This document shows, in pieces, positions 24,889-32,805 of a DNA stretch of 64,000 bases; positions within the stretch are counted from its first letter, which is position 1, and each line of letters begins with the position of its first letter. The DNA comes from Phycisphaerales bacterium (GTDB taxonomy: Bacteria; Planctomycetota; Phycisphaerae; Phycisphaerales; SM1A02), in contig SIAD01000007.1 in NCBI GenBank assembly GCA_009691915.1, forward strand, positions 1 to 64,000, given 5' to 3'. Made by a program: the position numbers and the translations under genes. The notes under the pieces were generated by a model. That model did no database searches and was not told the DNA's origin. It saw nothing but the letters and a program-made list of their open reading frames with translations.

Positions 24889-26169
24889 ATGCAAGGATGC
24901 ACCACGATTGTCGGTATTTCCCTTCTCGCCCTCGTCAGTGTCGCAGTGATCGGCTGCGAGGCGCCGCCGAAGCCGGGTCCTGAGCCGGAGTACGCGCGAC
25001 CGCTGGCTCCGGGGGAGTGCGCGCTGCGCAAGCTCGGTCCCGACGAAGCATGGCCCGATGTGGCTGCAGCATGGCAGGCGCGCGATGCGTACCTCGAGGA
25101 GGCGATCAATCAGGACCAGAAGTGGTTTGAGTCGCTGTCGAGCCGTGCGCGCTTCCCGCAGATGTTTCCGTTTCCCGAAGTGTGCTCGTGGGATCAGGCT
25201 GCCTCGAGCGTGATTGCGTTCCGGCAGATTCTCGCCGACAGTACCGACCAGTCGGCGTTCGATGCGGCGTTCAAGCAAATGTTCGATTGCTGGCAGACCA
25301 AGGGTTGGAACGGGAAGGGCGGCGTCCTCTTCACCGGCTACTACGCGCCGGAGTTTCGGGCATCGCTGACGAAGCAGCCTGGCTTCGAGTATCCGATCTA
25401 CCGCCGACCGAAGGAGCTTGAGACTGATCCCGTTACTGGCAAGCCGGTGGGGCGGCGTGTCGGCGAGTCTTCAGTCGTTCCGTGGCCGGGCCGCGCTGAA
25501 ATCGACTCAAGCGGAATGCTCGCGGGGCTCGAGCTTGCGTGGTTCGCAACACCTCTCGACGCCTACATCGTGCAGGTCAACGGCAGCGCGAAACTCCTGC
25601 TTCCCGAAGGCAAGGTGATGTTCATCGGATACGCGGGGGCGACGGACGGCGAGTACAAAGGACTGGGAACGAGTCTCGTCGAGTGTGGCGCAATCGACGG
25701 GGCGAGTCTCAATCTCACCGCCATCAAGCGGCTCTACGAGAGTGACCCAGCTCTCGTGGTCGAGAAGCTCAACCTGAACAATCGGTATGTGTTCTTCGCC
25801 AATTACGACGGCAAGACATGGCCCGCGGGGAGTCTCGGTGTGAAGGTGACCGCCAAGACTTCTTTGGCGACGGACAAGAGCGTCTATCCCCCGGGCGGGA
25901 TCATCTTTGTGGACACTCAGGCGAGTTCCTACAGTGGGTCGCGGCAGCCGTTCAAGCGGTTCATGCTCGACCAGGACACTGGTGGCGCGATTCTCGCCCC
26001 CGGCCGCGCGGACATCTTCATGGGGATCGGCCCTTCGGCGGAGATCCTCGCCGGTGGCCAGTACTGCGAAGGGACGCTTTACTATTACTTTCTGAAGCCC
26101 GAGTATGTCTCGCAGTATCCGCTGCCGGACCGAAAGCCACCAACTCCACCGAAGGGCACCGCGGGCTGA
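24889..26169 (+). CDS. mltA: Membrane-bound lytic murein transglycosylase A
   Basis: Cleaves peptidoglycan glycan strands to form 1,6-anhydroMurNAc ends. The 426-residue protein has an N-terminal lipoprotein-type signal with Cys in VAVIGCEAP (about residue 23), so it is probably outer-membrane anchored. MltA blocks: FTGYYAPEF, EYPIYRRP, the beta-barrel core with LAWFATPLDAYIVQVNGSAK, then FIGYAGATDGEYKGLG, and near the end the 3D domain FMLDQDTGGAILAPGRADIFMG with its catalytic Asp. ATG 24889 sits 7 nt behind TACCTT. The peptidoglycan context fits murD, murG and ftsW elsewhere in the window. Confidence 0.92.
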   Translation: MQGCTTIVGISLLALVSVAVIGCEAPPKPGPEPEYARPLAPGECALRKLGPDEAWPDVAAAWQARDAYLEEAINQDQKWFESLSSRARFPQMFPFPEVCSWDQAASSVIAFRQILADSTDQSAFDAAFKQMFDCWQTKGWNGKGGVLFTGYYAPEFRASLTKQPGFEYPIYRRPKELETDPVTGKPVGRRVGESSVVPWPGRAEIDSSGMLAGLELAWFATPLDAYIVQVNGSAKLLLPEGKVMFIGYAGATDGEYKGLGTSLVECGAIDGASLNLTAIKRLYESDPALVVEKLNLNNRYVFFANYDGKTWPAGSLGVKVTAKTSLATDKSVYPPGGIIFVDTQASSYSGSRQPFKRFMLDQDTGGAILAPGRADIFMGIGPSAEILAGGQYCEGTLYYYFLKPEYVSQYPLPDRKPPTPPKGTAG

Positions 26170-26201
26170 CCCCACGCGGCACCCTCGGCTTATCGCGAAC
26201 G

Positions 26202-27266
26202 CTAGTAGTCGCGGCGCACGAACACGGCTGTGGCGATCCACAACATGACGGCCTCGAAAGCGAGGCTCGTCCCGAGCACCCACCAGAGTGAACGGGATGC
26301 CGACTGCTCGTGCACGGCTGCCTGGAATTCCTCGACTGTTGCTTCGTTGGGCTCGAAGACACGGGGTCCGCTGAACGCTTCGCCTTTCAGGCCGGAGGGA
26401 ATCTTGGCAGTGTCGATGAGCACGCGTTCCATCGCATCGAGCGTCTCCGCAGTCTTGGGAAGGCCGACATAGATCCAGTAGAACCACCCGTGGGCCGTCA
26501 GCCAGTTCGGCCGCGACTCCATCGCGTGGGCCAGTCGCTCCTCGACCTCTGCTCTGCGATCCTCGTCCGGAGGCTTGGTGGTGTCGGCGAGCACCCGTTC
26601 GCACGCGACGATGTCCATGGTGTTGGCAAGGAGTCCCTGATTGGTCAGCCACTCGCCGAATGTGACCGCAGAGATCGCGGCCCACGCCATCACGGTAAGG
26701 ATGAGAGAGGCAATTGAGGAGCGCGTCACCATCCCGACCATCGCGCAGATCGAAAACAGCAGGCTGTAGAAAAAGGTCACGATCGGTACGGCGAGAAACA
26801 GGGCCCATTCCCAGGCGCCGCCGCGTATGCCGATGACGAAGAACACGGCTGTCGAGAAGATGAGAACCTGCAGTGCCGCGAAGAGAAGCCCAGTCGCGTA
26901 CTTCGTGAGAAAGAGCCGTGGCCGGGAGATCGGTTTCGCCAGAATTAGGTCGATGGATCCCGGTGCGACGAGGTCCGGAACGATTCCGCAGGTGGTGACG
27001 AGCGCTAGCACAGTGGCGAGCATCCCGAGCCACCACTCGATCCCGAACTTGACGAAGAAGAGCTTGTAGAAAGTCTCGGGTGACATCGCGTTGGTGTTGA
27101 AGAACGGGCTGGCGCCATTCAATCCAAAGAGCGTGAGTCCAATCTCGTTGATTCCCACCGACGCGAAGATCCCTACGACGAGCAGCGTCGTCCCCAGCGC
27201 GAGCCAGAAGAGCCGCCGTGCGCTGAGCTCGCGGTACGCGGCGACAAAGATGGCGATCGTCTGCAT
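26202..27266 (-). CDS. ABC-2 type transporter permease
   Basis: About 354 residues with six or more hydrophobic helices and a large soluble loop near the C-terminal half (about 220-310). It would form the membrane part of an exporter with the ATPase encoded upstream. The order and spacing support this: the ATPase stop and the permease ATG overlap by one base (TGATG, at 27266). A GTG one codon earlier (27269) is the alternative start. Substrate unknown; polysaccharide, lipid or drug export is common for this class. Confidence 0.8.
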   Translation of the reverse strand: MQTIAIFVAAYRELSARRLFWLALGTTLLVVGIFASVGINEIGLTLFGLNGASPFFNTNAMSPETFYKLFFVKFGIEWWLGMLATVLALVTTCGIVPDLVAPGSIDLILAKPISRPRLFLTKYATGLLFAALQVLIFSTAVFFVIGIRGGAWEWALFLAVPIVTFFYSLLFSICAMVGMVTRSSIASLILTVMAWAAISAVTFGEWLTNQGLLANTMDIVACERVLADTTKPPDEDRRAEVEERLAHAMESRPNWLTAHGWFYWIYVGLPKTAETLDAMERVLIDTAKIPSGLKGEAFSGPRVFEPNEATVEEFQAAVHEQSASRSLWWVLGTSLAFEAVMLWIATAVFVRRDY

Positions 27267-28264
27267 CACGACGCGGCGCCAGGTTTGAAGATGAGTCCTG
27301 TTGTGGGATCGGTGACCGCGCGCATGAAGAGGTCCTCGAGCGACTCGCGCACAGTCTGCACGGCGACCACCGTCCGTCCCTCGGTTCGCAGTCGGTCGAG
27401 GATCGGCTGCGCCGCGGCCGCATCAAGACCGAGGAATACCAGACGGGTGCCGGCGCCCGAGATCCCGGCCGTCAGCAGAGATCCAGGGGGCATCGCCTGC
27501 ACGGCCACAGAGGTTCCGCACCACAGCGGAACCGTGCCCTCGATGACGATCTCATAGCGACGGCTCGATGCGGTGAGTTCGTCGATCGTTCCTTGCGATA
27601 CGACACGCCCCTGCACCATGATCGCCACCCGCGAGCAGACGGTCTCGACCTCGGAGAGCAGGTGCGAATTGAGCATCACCGTGCGGCCTTCGTCGCGCAG
27701 TGCCACGATGAGGTCGCGAAACTCGCGCCGACCCACCGGATCGACGCCATCGGTTGGTTCGTCGAGCACCACGAGCTGTGGTTCGTTGACCAGCGCCGCG
27801 GCGAGCCCCGCGCGCTGCCGCATTCCCTTGGAGTACGAGGAGAGGGGCCGTCGTCCCCACGCACCCAGCCCCACTCGATCAAGGAGTGCCCCCGCGCGAA
27901 TCTTGCGTTCTCGCCGTGGCACCAGAGACATCGCGCCGCTGAACTCAACGACTTGGCGCCCGGTGAGGTAGGGTGGGAATCGGTGGTGTTCGGGCAGGTA
28001 CCCGATCGTCGCGAGAGCCCCCTTATCCCCGACGGCGCGGCCCAGCACCGTGCCTTGGATCGAATCCGGCCGCACAATGGTCATCATCACCTTGACCAGC
28101 GTGCTCTTCCCCGCGCCGTTGGGACCCAGAAGGCCGTAGATCTCGCCGCGGCGAACATGGATGTCCACTCCCACGAGGGCGCGAACGCGTCGGCCGTAAG
28201 ACTTTGACACGCCGGAGAGGTCGATGGCCAGTGGGCCTTCGTTCGGGTTCGACCCCTGAGTCAT
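27266..28264 (-). CDS. ABC-2 type transporter ATPase
   Basis: 332 residues with Walker A GPNGAGKSTLVK (about residues 47-58), Q-loop region near YLPEHHRFPP, signature YSKGMRQRAGLAAAL, Walker B LVVLDEPTDGVDP and H-loop NSHLL. The C-terminal ~100 residues match the regulatory extension of CcmA/YadG-type exporters. It is coupled to the permease downstream and lies 2 nt after the proC stop, so proC, ATPase and permease probably share a transcript. Confidence 0.88.
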   Translation of the reverse strand: MTQGSNPNEGPLAIDLSGVSKSYGRRVRALVGVDIHVRRGEIYGLLGPNGAGKSTLVKVMMTIVRPDSIQGTVLGRAVGDKGALATIGYLPEHHRFPPYLTGRQVVEFSGAMSLVPRRERKIRAGALLDRVGLGAWGRRPLSSYSKGMRQRAGLAAALVNEPQLVVLDEPTDGVDPVGRREFRDLIVALRDEGRTVMLNSHLLSEVETVCSRVAIMVQGRVVSQGTIDELTASSRRYEIVIEGTVPLWCGTSVAVQAMPPGSLLTAGISGAGTRLVFLGLDAAAAQPILDRLRTEGRTVVAVQTVRESLEDLFMRAVTDPTTGLIFKPGAAS

Positions 28265-28266
28265 GA

Positions 28267-29112
28267 CTAGGCGACCCCTGTTGATCCGGTCCCCTGCGGC
28301 GCATGGGCTGCCGCCGCAGCGGCGAGGTCGACCCCACGGTCTCTGGCAGCGCGCAGTGCATCGTTGATCATCGGCCGGAATCCGTGCGCGTCGAGCACAG
28401 CGAGTGCCGCGCTCGTCGTCCCTCCCCGACTCGTAACTGCGGCGCGATGATCGGCTGGAGACGTTCCTGATCGTGCGAGCATGGTCGAGGCGCCCAGTAG
28501 AGTCTGGCGGACGAGCCGCTCCGCTGTGGGTTGGTCAAGTCCCAGCCGCACCGCGCTCTCGATCATCGCCTCCGCGAGGAGAAAGAGATACGCGGGGCCT
28601 GATCCGCTGACGGCGGTCGCCGCGTCGAAGAGATGCTCGGGAAGTTCGACCGCAATCCCCAGCGCCCCAAGCAATCGAAGTGCGAAGTCACGGTCTTCAG
28701 AAGTGCATGCTGTCGAGCAGGCGAAGACCGTGGCGGCGAGGCCGGTCTGCGCCGCCACATTGGGCATGCAGCGGACAGTGCGCACGCTGGGAGAGAGTGC
28801 CTCCGCGATGCGCGTCATCGAGACGCCCGCCATCACCGAGATGACCAGCGTGGGCGCGCTGAGTTGTCCAAGCGATTGGGCAACCTCGGGGAAGGACTGG
28901 GGCTTGACGGCCAGCGCGATGCGCTCGACTCCCACGCAGTAGGAAGGGTCTGCCGCGACGCGGCAGCCCAGCCGTTCAGCGCGTGCTCTTGCGGATGGAT
29001 CGGGATCGACGATCAGAATGTCCCGCGGTTCGATAAGGCTTGCGCGCAGCGTCCCCGAAACAAGCGCGCTTCCCATCACGCCGAATCCGAGGACAGCAAG
29101 ACCTGTGGGCAT
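28267..29112 (-). CDS. proC: Pyrroline-5-carboxylate reductase
   Basis: Last step of proline synthesis: NAD(P)H-dependent reduction of 1-pyrroline-5-carboxylate. The 281-residue protein has the Rossmann motif VLGFGVMGSAL (7-17), AVKPQSFPEV, VRCMPNVAAQ with the conserved Met-Pro-Asn, AVSGSGPAYLFLLAEAM, and the terminal TSRGGTTSAALAVLD. Length is normal. ATG 29112 follows TATTGT by 6 nt, divergent from accA across 36 nt. The three-gene set downstream ends in an exporter. Confidence 0.95.
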   Translation of the reverse strand: MPTGLAVLGFGVMGSALVSGTLRASLIEPRDILIVDPDPSARARAERLGCRVAADPSYCVGVERIALAVKPQSFPEVAQSLGQLSAPTLVISVMAGVSMTRIAEALSPSVRTVRCMPNVAAQTGLAATVFACSTACTSEDRDFALRLLGALGIAVELPEHLFDAATAVSGSGPAYLFLLAEAMIESAVRLGLDQPTAERLVRQTLLGASTMLARSGTSPADHRAAVTSRGGTTSAALAVLDAHGFRPMINDALRAARDRGVDLAAAAAAHAPQGTGSTGVA

Positions 29113-29118
29113 CGCAGG

Positions 29119-29124
29119 ACAATA
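29119..29124 (-). promoter_or_regulatory. -10 box TATTGT, 6 nt before proC ATG
   Basis: Minus-strand TATTGT ends 6 nt before ATG 29112. The accA box lies 10 nt away on the other strand, so the two promoters are back to back. Confidence 0.4.
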
Positions 29125-29134
29125 GCACGGGTGG

Positions 29135-29140
29135 TAGGAT
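29135..29140 (+). promoter_or_regulatory. -10 box TAGGAT, 8 nt before accA ATG
   Basis: TAGGAT ends 8 nt before ATG 29149 in the 36-nt gap between proC and accA. The same hexamer sits before the DUF2231 and kdsC genes. It could also act as a weak Shine-Dalgarno (AGGA). Confidence 0.35.
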
Positions 29141-29148
29141 TTCGCCCA

Positions 29149-30147
29149 ATGTCGCGTGGCGGAACTGGCGCAGTGGCGATGCTCGACTTCGAACAGCCGG
29201 TCGCTGAGATCGAGAGGCAGATCGCCGCGCTGGAAGCGAAGGCCGAGGAGGGATCCGCCTCCGAGCTAGAGACGCTGGTTGCTACGAGAGCCGCACTTCT
29301 CACCAAGGCGTACGCCGACCTCTCTCCCTGGCAGACCGTTCGCGTGGCCCGCCACGGCGCCAGACCCCAGACCCTCGACTACATCGATCTCATCTGCCGC
29401 GACTTCTGCCAGCTGCACGGAGATCGGCGGTTCGCAGACGATCCGGCAATTGTCACAGGCTTTGCGCGGATCGGCCCGTTCAAGGTTCTAGTCGTTGGTC
29501 ACCAGAAAGGTCGGACGACTCCAGAGCGGATCTCGTGCCGGTTCGGCTGCGCGAATCCGGAGGGCTATCGCAAAGCACTCCTGAAGATGAAGATCGCCGA
29601 GAAGTTTGGCCGTCCGATCGTGACCTTCGTCGACACGCCCGGGGCCTACCCGGGGATCGACTCGGAGCAGCGCGGGCAGGCGGAGGCGATCGCAGTCAAT
29701 CTCCGGGAGATGAGCCGACTGAAAACTCCGATCGTCTCGATCGTGATCGGCGAAGGGGGTTCGGGTGGAGCCTTGGGGATCGCCGTGGCGGATCGGGTGG
29801 CGATGATGGAGCATGCGTGGTACTCGGTGATTTCGCCCGAGGGATGCGCGGCCATCCTGTGGAAGGAAGCGAACGAGCGGACCAACCCTCTGGCGGCGAA
29901 GGCGCTGTCGTTGACCGCGCGCGACAACCTTCGCAATGGGCTCATCGATGCCGTGGTGCGCGAGCCCCTTGGTGGGGCGCACCGCGACCCCAAGGCGGCC
30001 GCGGCGAGTGTGCAGGGATGGATCGTCGAACAACTCAAGGTGCTCTGCGCGATGCCGCTCGATGCGCTGGTCCGCGCGCGATACGACAAGTACCGCCGGA
30101 TCGGCTCAGTGAAGGCTGATCCGGGCGCAGCCGATTCGGGCGTTTGA
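29149..30147 (+). CDS. accA: Acetyl-CoA carboxylase carboxyltransferase subunit alpha
   Basis: Transfers the carboxyl group from biotin to acetyl-CoA together with AccD, committing carbon to fatty acid synthesis. The 332-residue protein has MLDFEQPVAEIERQI from about residue 11, a DFCQLHGDRRFADDPAIV block, the acyl-CoA site around FVDTPGAYPG and the oxyanion glycine region IVIGEGGSGGALG, followed by SVISPEGCAAILWK. ATG 29149 is preferred over ATG 29179 because TAGGAT lies 8 nt before it; both fit the family. accD is not in the window. Confidence 0.95.
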   Translation: MSRGGTGAVAMLDFEQPVAEIERQIAALEAKAEEGSASELETLVATRAALLTKAYADLSPWQTVRVARHGARPQTLDYIDLICRDFCQLHGDRRFADDPAIVTGFARIGPFKVLVVGHQKGRTTPERISCRFGCANPEGYRKALLKMKIAEKFGRPIVTFVDTPGAYPGIDSEQRGQAEAIAVNLREMSRLKTPIVSIVIGEGGSGGALGIAVADRVAMMEHAWYSVISPEGCAAILWKEANERTNPLAAKALSLTARDNLRNGLIDAVVREPLGGAHRDPKAAAASVQGWIVEQLKVLCAMPLDALVRARYDKYRRIGSVKADPGAADSGV

Positions 30148-30171
30148 CTTGAGGGCAAGTCACGGTAAAGT
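30144..30171 (+). promoter_or_regulatory. Sigma70-type promoter TTGACT-16-TAAAGT before the DksA-like gene
   Basis: TTGACT (30144-30149) and TAAAGT (30166-30171) are spaced by 16 nt. The -35 overlaps the accA stop codon. Ten nt after the -10 lies GTG 30182. This is one of only two sites in the window where both hexamers are recognisable. Confidence 0.6.
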
Positions 30172-30181
30172 CCGCAGTTCC

Positions 30182-31108
30182 GTGTCAGCCAAGAAGACAT
30201 CTGCGATGGGGTCAAAGCCTCGGCCGGGGGCTCGTTCGGCGGCTCGCCCAGGGGAAAAGTCCAAGCTGATCCCCGCGAAGGCCAAGCCCGTTCCGGCCCC
30301 GGTGCCCCTGAAGAAGCATCAACCGCCGACGGCGCCCCAGCTCACGAAACTTCCGCCACCCAAGCAGATATTCGTGATGCCTAAGAGCATCGTCGGGGAG
30401 CCGCCGCCGCCGCCGAAGCGGTCCAAGGGTGCGCCTCCTCCGGTGATTGCCAAGCCGAAGGTAAAGCACAAGGCCGCGTCGAGTGGCGACCGCTCGAGGG
30501 AGCCGAGAAAGAAAATCGACATGGCGCACGCGGTGACCGTGGCGCAGGCCGCGGCACGGGCGGCGGCAACGCAAAAGGTGGTCGGCGGATATGTCGTGAT
30601 AAACGGTCGTAAGGTCCGAGTGGTCTCGGTCAAGGGCGTGAAGATCCCGAGGAAAAAGGCCGGGCAGGTCAAACTCGAGGCGGGCGAGGATGATTCGGAA
30701 GTCTCGACGGCGCCGGTCAAGTTGGGGAAGTGCAGGATTCCGGCGAAGGAGCTGGAGCGCTATCACGCCATGCTGCTCAAGCTGCGCACGGAACTCGTGG
30801 GTCGCGTCGAGGGAACGGAGAAGGAAGCCCTCAAGAGCAACGATGGCAATCTCTCGACAATGCCCTTGCACATGGCGGACATCGGGACCGACACTTTTGA
30901 GCAGGATTTCGCGCTAGGAATTGCCCAGCACGATCGCGCGATCGTGGTGGAGGTCGACGAAGCGCTGGCCCGCGTCAAGGATGGGACCTACGGACTCTGC
31001 CTGATGTCGGGAAAGGCGATCCCGAGGGGGCGCCTGCAGGCGAAACCGTGGGCGAAGTACACGATCGAGACGGAGCGGATCGTGGAGCGCACTCGAGGCC
31101 GCACTTGA
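30182..31108 (+). CDS. DksA/TraR-type protein with long basic, proline-rich N-terminus
   Basis: About 308 residues. The first ~190 are Lys/Pro/Ala-rich (KPRPGARSAARPGEKSK, PAKAKPVPAPVPLKK) and look disordered and nucleic-acid binding. The last ~110 resemble DksA/TraR proteins: a helical region with RYHAMLLKLRTELVGRV, then ADIGTDTFEQDFALGI and YGLCLMSGKAIPRGRLQAKPWAKY. DksA zinc fingers carry four Cys; only one Cys remains here, so zinc binding is probably lost. GTG 30182 is favoured by the promoter; ATG 30206 is the alternative. The end overlaps lspA (TTGA). Confidence 0.75.
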   Translation: MSAKKTSAMGSKPRPGARSAARPGEKSKLIPAKAKPVPAPVPLKKHQPPTAPQLTKLPPPKQIFVMPKSIVGEPPPPPKRSKGAPPPVIAKPKVKHKAASSGDRSREPRKKIDMAHAVTVAQAAARAAATQKVVGGYVVINGRKVRVVSVKGVKIPRKKAGQVKLEAGEDDSEVSTAPVKLGKCRIPAKELERYHAMLLKLRTELVGRVEGTEKEALKSNDGNLSTMPLHMADIGTDTFEQDFALGIAQHDRAIVVEVDEALARVKDGTYGLCLMSGKAIPRGRLQAKPWAKYTIETERIVERTRGRT

Positions 31109-31743
31109 CCGAGGATCGGCGGGCGTGGTGCTCGCCACGCGCATGGACAACCCTTCTCGCGGTGTTTGCGATCGCGCTTGCCGTCGACTTGGCGACGAAG
31201 TCGATCGCCTTCGCGCGGGTCTCGTCTGAGAGCGTGGATCTCTCGAACCGCGAGGTGGTCGCGGACCCATCATTCCGCCTTCCCTGGCATGAGGGAATCC
31301 GAGCGGTGCCGCCGGATCTCCTCGACTTTCACCTCGTCGTCAATCATGGCGCGGTCTTCGGAATCGGCCAGAACGCCCGTGGCGTGTTCATCGGGTTCAC
31401 GATCGTTGCGGTTATCGCGGGCGTGGCCATCTTCGGGTGGTGGACGCTCGCACGCTCGACCTGGGCCCATGTGGCGATCGGTCTCATTCTGGCTGGAGGA
31501 ATCGGCAATCTCTACGACCGGGTGGTGTTCGGCGCGGTGCGCGACTTCCTCTATCTGTTGCCTCGGCGGCAACTGCCGTTCGGAATGGAATGGCCGGGCG
31601 GGAGCCGAGAGCCGTTCCCCTGGGTGTTCAATGTCGCGGACATGCTCTTACTCGCAGGGATGGCGATCCTCATACTCCACGCGCGGACCGACGACCGGCG
31701 GCGTTGCGCCGCTCAGGCCGAGCCCGGCGGCGCGGGGAGTTGA
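31105..31743 (+). CDS. lspA: Lipoprotein signal peptidase (signal peptidase II)
   Basis: Inner-membrane aspartyl protease removing signal peptides from prolipoproteins. About 212 residues, with four hydrophobic segments. The family blocks are visible: a DLATKSIAF region, NHGAVFGIG, then GGIGNLYDRVVFGAVRDFL with the first catalytic Asp and FNVADMLLLAG with the second. An unusual insert lies between the first helix and NHGAVFG. The start is TTG 31105, overlapping the upstream stop (TTGA). The 3' end overlaps convergent truB by 31 nt. It would process the lipoproteins seen nearby. Confidence 0.9.
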   Translation: MTEDRRAWCSPRAWTTLLAVFAIALAVDLATKSIAFARVSSESVDLSNREVVADPSFRLPWHEGIRAVPPDLLDFHLVVNHGAVFGIGQNARGVFIGFTIVAVIAGVAIFGWWTLARSTWAHVAIGLILAGGIGNLYDRVVFGAVRDFLYLLPRRQLPFGMEWPGGSREPFPWVFNVADMLLLAGMAILILHARTDDRRRCAAQAEPGGAGS

Positions 31744-32447
31744 ATGAGGCTTGACTGCGTGATCGAACCGGGGAGCGAGTCGAGTGGAATGGCATCGGCG
31801 ATCGAGAAGGGGGCGCTGAAGGTGCGGCGAATGGTGCGGCAGTGTCCGCCGGTGCGAAGAGCCCGGCCGAGATCGCGCGCGAGACTCCGTACATAGAACC
31901 CCTTGGCGCAGTGGATGTCGAGTGCCAGGAGCGGCCATCGGTAATCACGCATCAGAAGTTCATGAACGAACGCGCCGCGAGGGGCGGGCGCCGGAGCTGG
32001 TTCCTGTTCAGGACGAGCGAGATTGCGCCGCGCGAGGTCGTAGGCGCGGCGCCCACCGATCTTCACCGCGCTGAAGGCCGGCGGTGCCTGCATGATCGAG
32101 CCACGAAATGCCTCAAGCGCGCGCTCAATCTCCGCCTCCGTCGGGGGCCTCGGGGGATGCACTCGTGTGGGTTCGCCTTCGCGGTCGTCGGTTGTCGTGA
32201 ATGCGGTCAGGTCGATCACCGTCTCATACCGCTTGGCCCCTCCCATGAGGGATTCGAGCATTCGCGTGAACGGTCCCAGCGCGATGACCAGGAGTCCAGT
32301 CGCCAGTGGGTCCAGCGTGCCTGCATGTCCGCAGCGGACACCTCCGGCCGCGCGGCGCACGCGTTCGACTGCACGCATGCTCGTCGGTCCCTCCGGCTTG
32401 TCGATGAGGAGGATCCCAGCAAGATTGACTGGTTCGGTGCCTGTCAT
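31713..32447 (-). CDS. truB: tRNA pseudouridine(55) synthase
   Basis: Makes pseudouridine 55 in the T-loop of nearly all tRNAs. The 244-residue protein has GILLIDKPEGPTSM, the catalytic motif HAGTLDPLATG with its Asp, AFTTTDDREGE, QAPPAFSAVKIGGRRAYDLAR and the KGFYVRSLARDLG block. The C-terminal domain is short. It lies next to two tRNA genes and its upstream region overlaps that of tRNA-Ser. Overlaps lspA at the 3' end. Confidence 0.95.
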   Translation of the reverse strand: MTGTEPVNLAGILLIDKPEGPTSMRAVERVRRAAGGVRCGHAGTLDPLATGLLVIALGPFTRMLESLMGGAKRYETVIDLTAFTTTDDREGEPTRVHPPRPPTEAEIERALEAFRGSIMQAPPAFSAVKIGGRRAYDLARRNLARPEQEPAPAPAPRGAFVHELLMRDYRWPLLALDIHCAKGFYVRSLARDLGRALRTGGHCRTIRRTFSAPFSIADAIPLDSLPGSITQSSLIQLPAPPGSA

Positions 32448-32458
32448 AGGGGGATCGC

Positions 32459-32465
32459 TAGACTA
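32459..32465. promoter_or_regulatory. Overlapping divergent -10 boxes for tRNA-Ser and truB
   Basis: The near-palindrome GCTAGACTAGC gives TAGACT on the plus strand, 10 nt before tRNA-Ser, and TAGTCT on the minus strand, 12 nt before the truB ATG. The two promoters probably exclude each other. No -35 is evident. Confidence 0.35.
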
Positions 32466-32474
32466 GCCCGCTCT

Positions 32475-32561
32475 GGACAGGTGTCCGAGTGGTCGAAGGA
32501 GCAGCATTGGAAATGCTGTATACGGGTAACCGTATCGAGAGTTCGAATCTCTCCCTGTCCG
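32475..32561 (+). tRNA. tRNA-Ser(GGA)
   Basis: An 87-nt class II tRNA reading UCC/UCU codons. Acceptor stem GGACAGG pairs with CCTGTCC (discriminator G at 32561); the anticodon loop contains GGA flanked by TT and AA; a long variable arm (TACGGGTAACCGTA) marks a serine tRNA; the T-arm has GTTCGAATC. CCA is not encoded. Confidence 0.95.
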
Positions 32562-32635
32562 TTGCGGTTAGGTAGTCGAGTGGTGCGGTGCGCGCACGTC
32601 AAAGGCCCGTGCCGGAGGAATCGCGCGGCCTTCGC

Positions 32636-32641
32636 TATACT
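32636..32641 (+). promoter_or_regulatory. -10 box TATACT before tRNA-Pro
   Basis: TATACT ends 13 nt before the tRNA-Pro 5' end, in the 93-nt gap after tRNA-Ser. It may give tRNA-Pro its own promoter. No TTGACA-like hexamer is seen upstream. Confidence 0.35.
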
Positions 32642-32654
32642 CGCCTTTCTGTCT

Positions 32655-32728
32655 CGGGCTGTAGCGCAGTTTGGTAGCGCGTTTGACTGGGGGTCAAAAG
32701 GTCGTGGGTTCAAATCCCGCCAGCCCGA
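32655..32728 (+). tRNA. tRNA-Pro(GGG)
   Basis: A 74-nt tRNA. Acceptor stem CGGGCTG pairs with CAGCCCG, discriminator A at 32728. The C1-G72 pair is typical of bacterial tRNA-Pro. The anticodon stem TTTGA/TCAAA encloses CTGGGGG, giving anticodon GGG. T-arm GTTCAAATC. CCA is not encoded. Confidence 0.95.
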
Positions 32729-32790
32729 CTTTGGATTTGAGCGGGGCGAGGTGCCGTGGCGCACCACATCGGATTTCACGAGCCTGCGTC

Positions 32791-32796
32791 TATAGT
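32791..32796 (+). promoter_or_regulatory. -10 box TATAGT at the head of the arn operon
   Basis: TATAGT ends 9 nt before the arnB ATG. The gap reads GGAGGATCC, so this gene has both a -10 box close to the start and a GGAGG. If transcription starts 6-7 nt after the box, the GGAGG would lie outside the mRNA. Confidence 0.4.
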
Positions 32797-32805
32797 GGAG
32801 GATCC

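Noticed and set aside
32671-32805. Extended N-terminus of arnB in the same open frame
   Set aside because: It would be translated from the tRNA-Pro gene and does not resemble ArnB. ATG 32806 matches the family.
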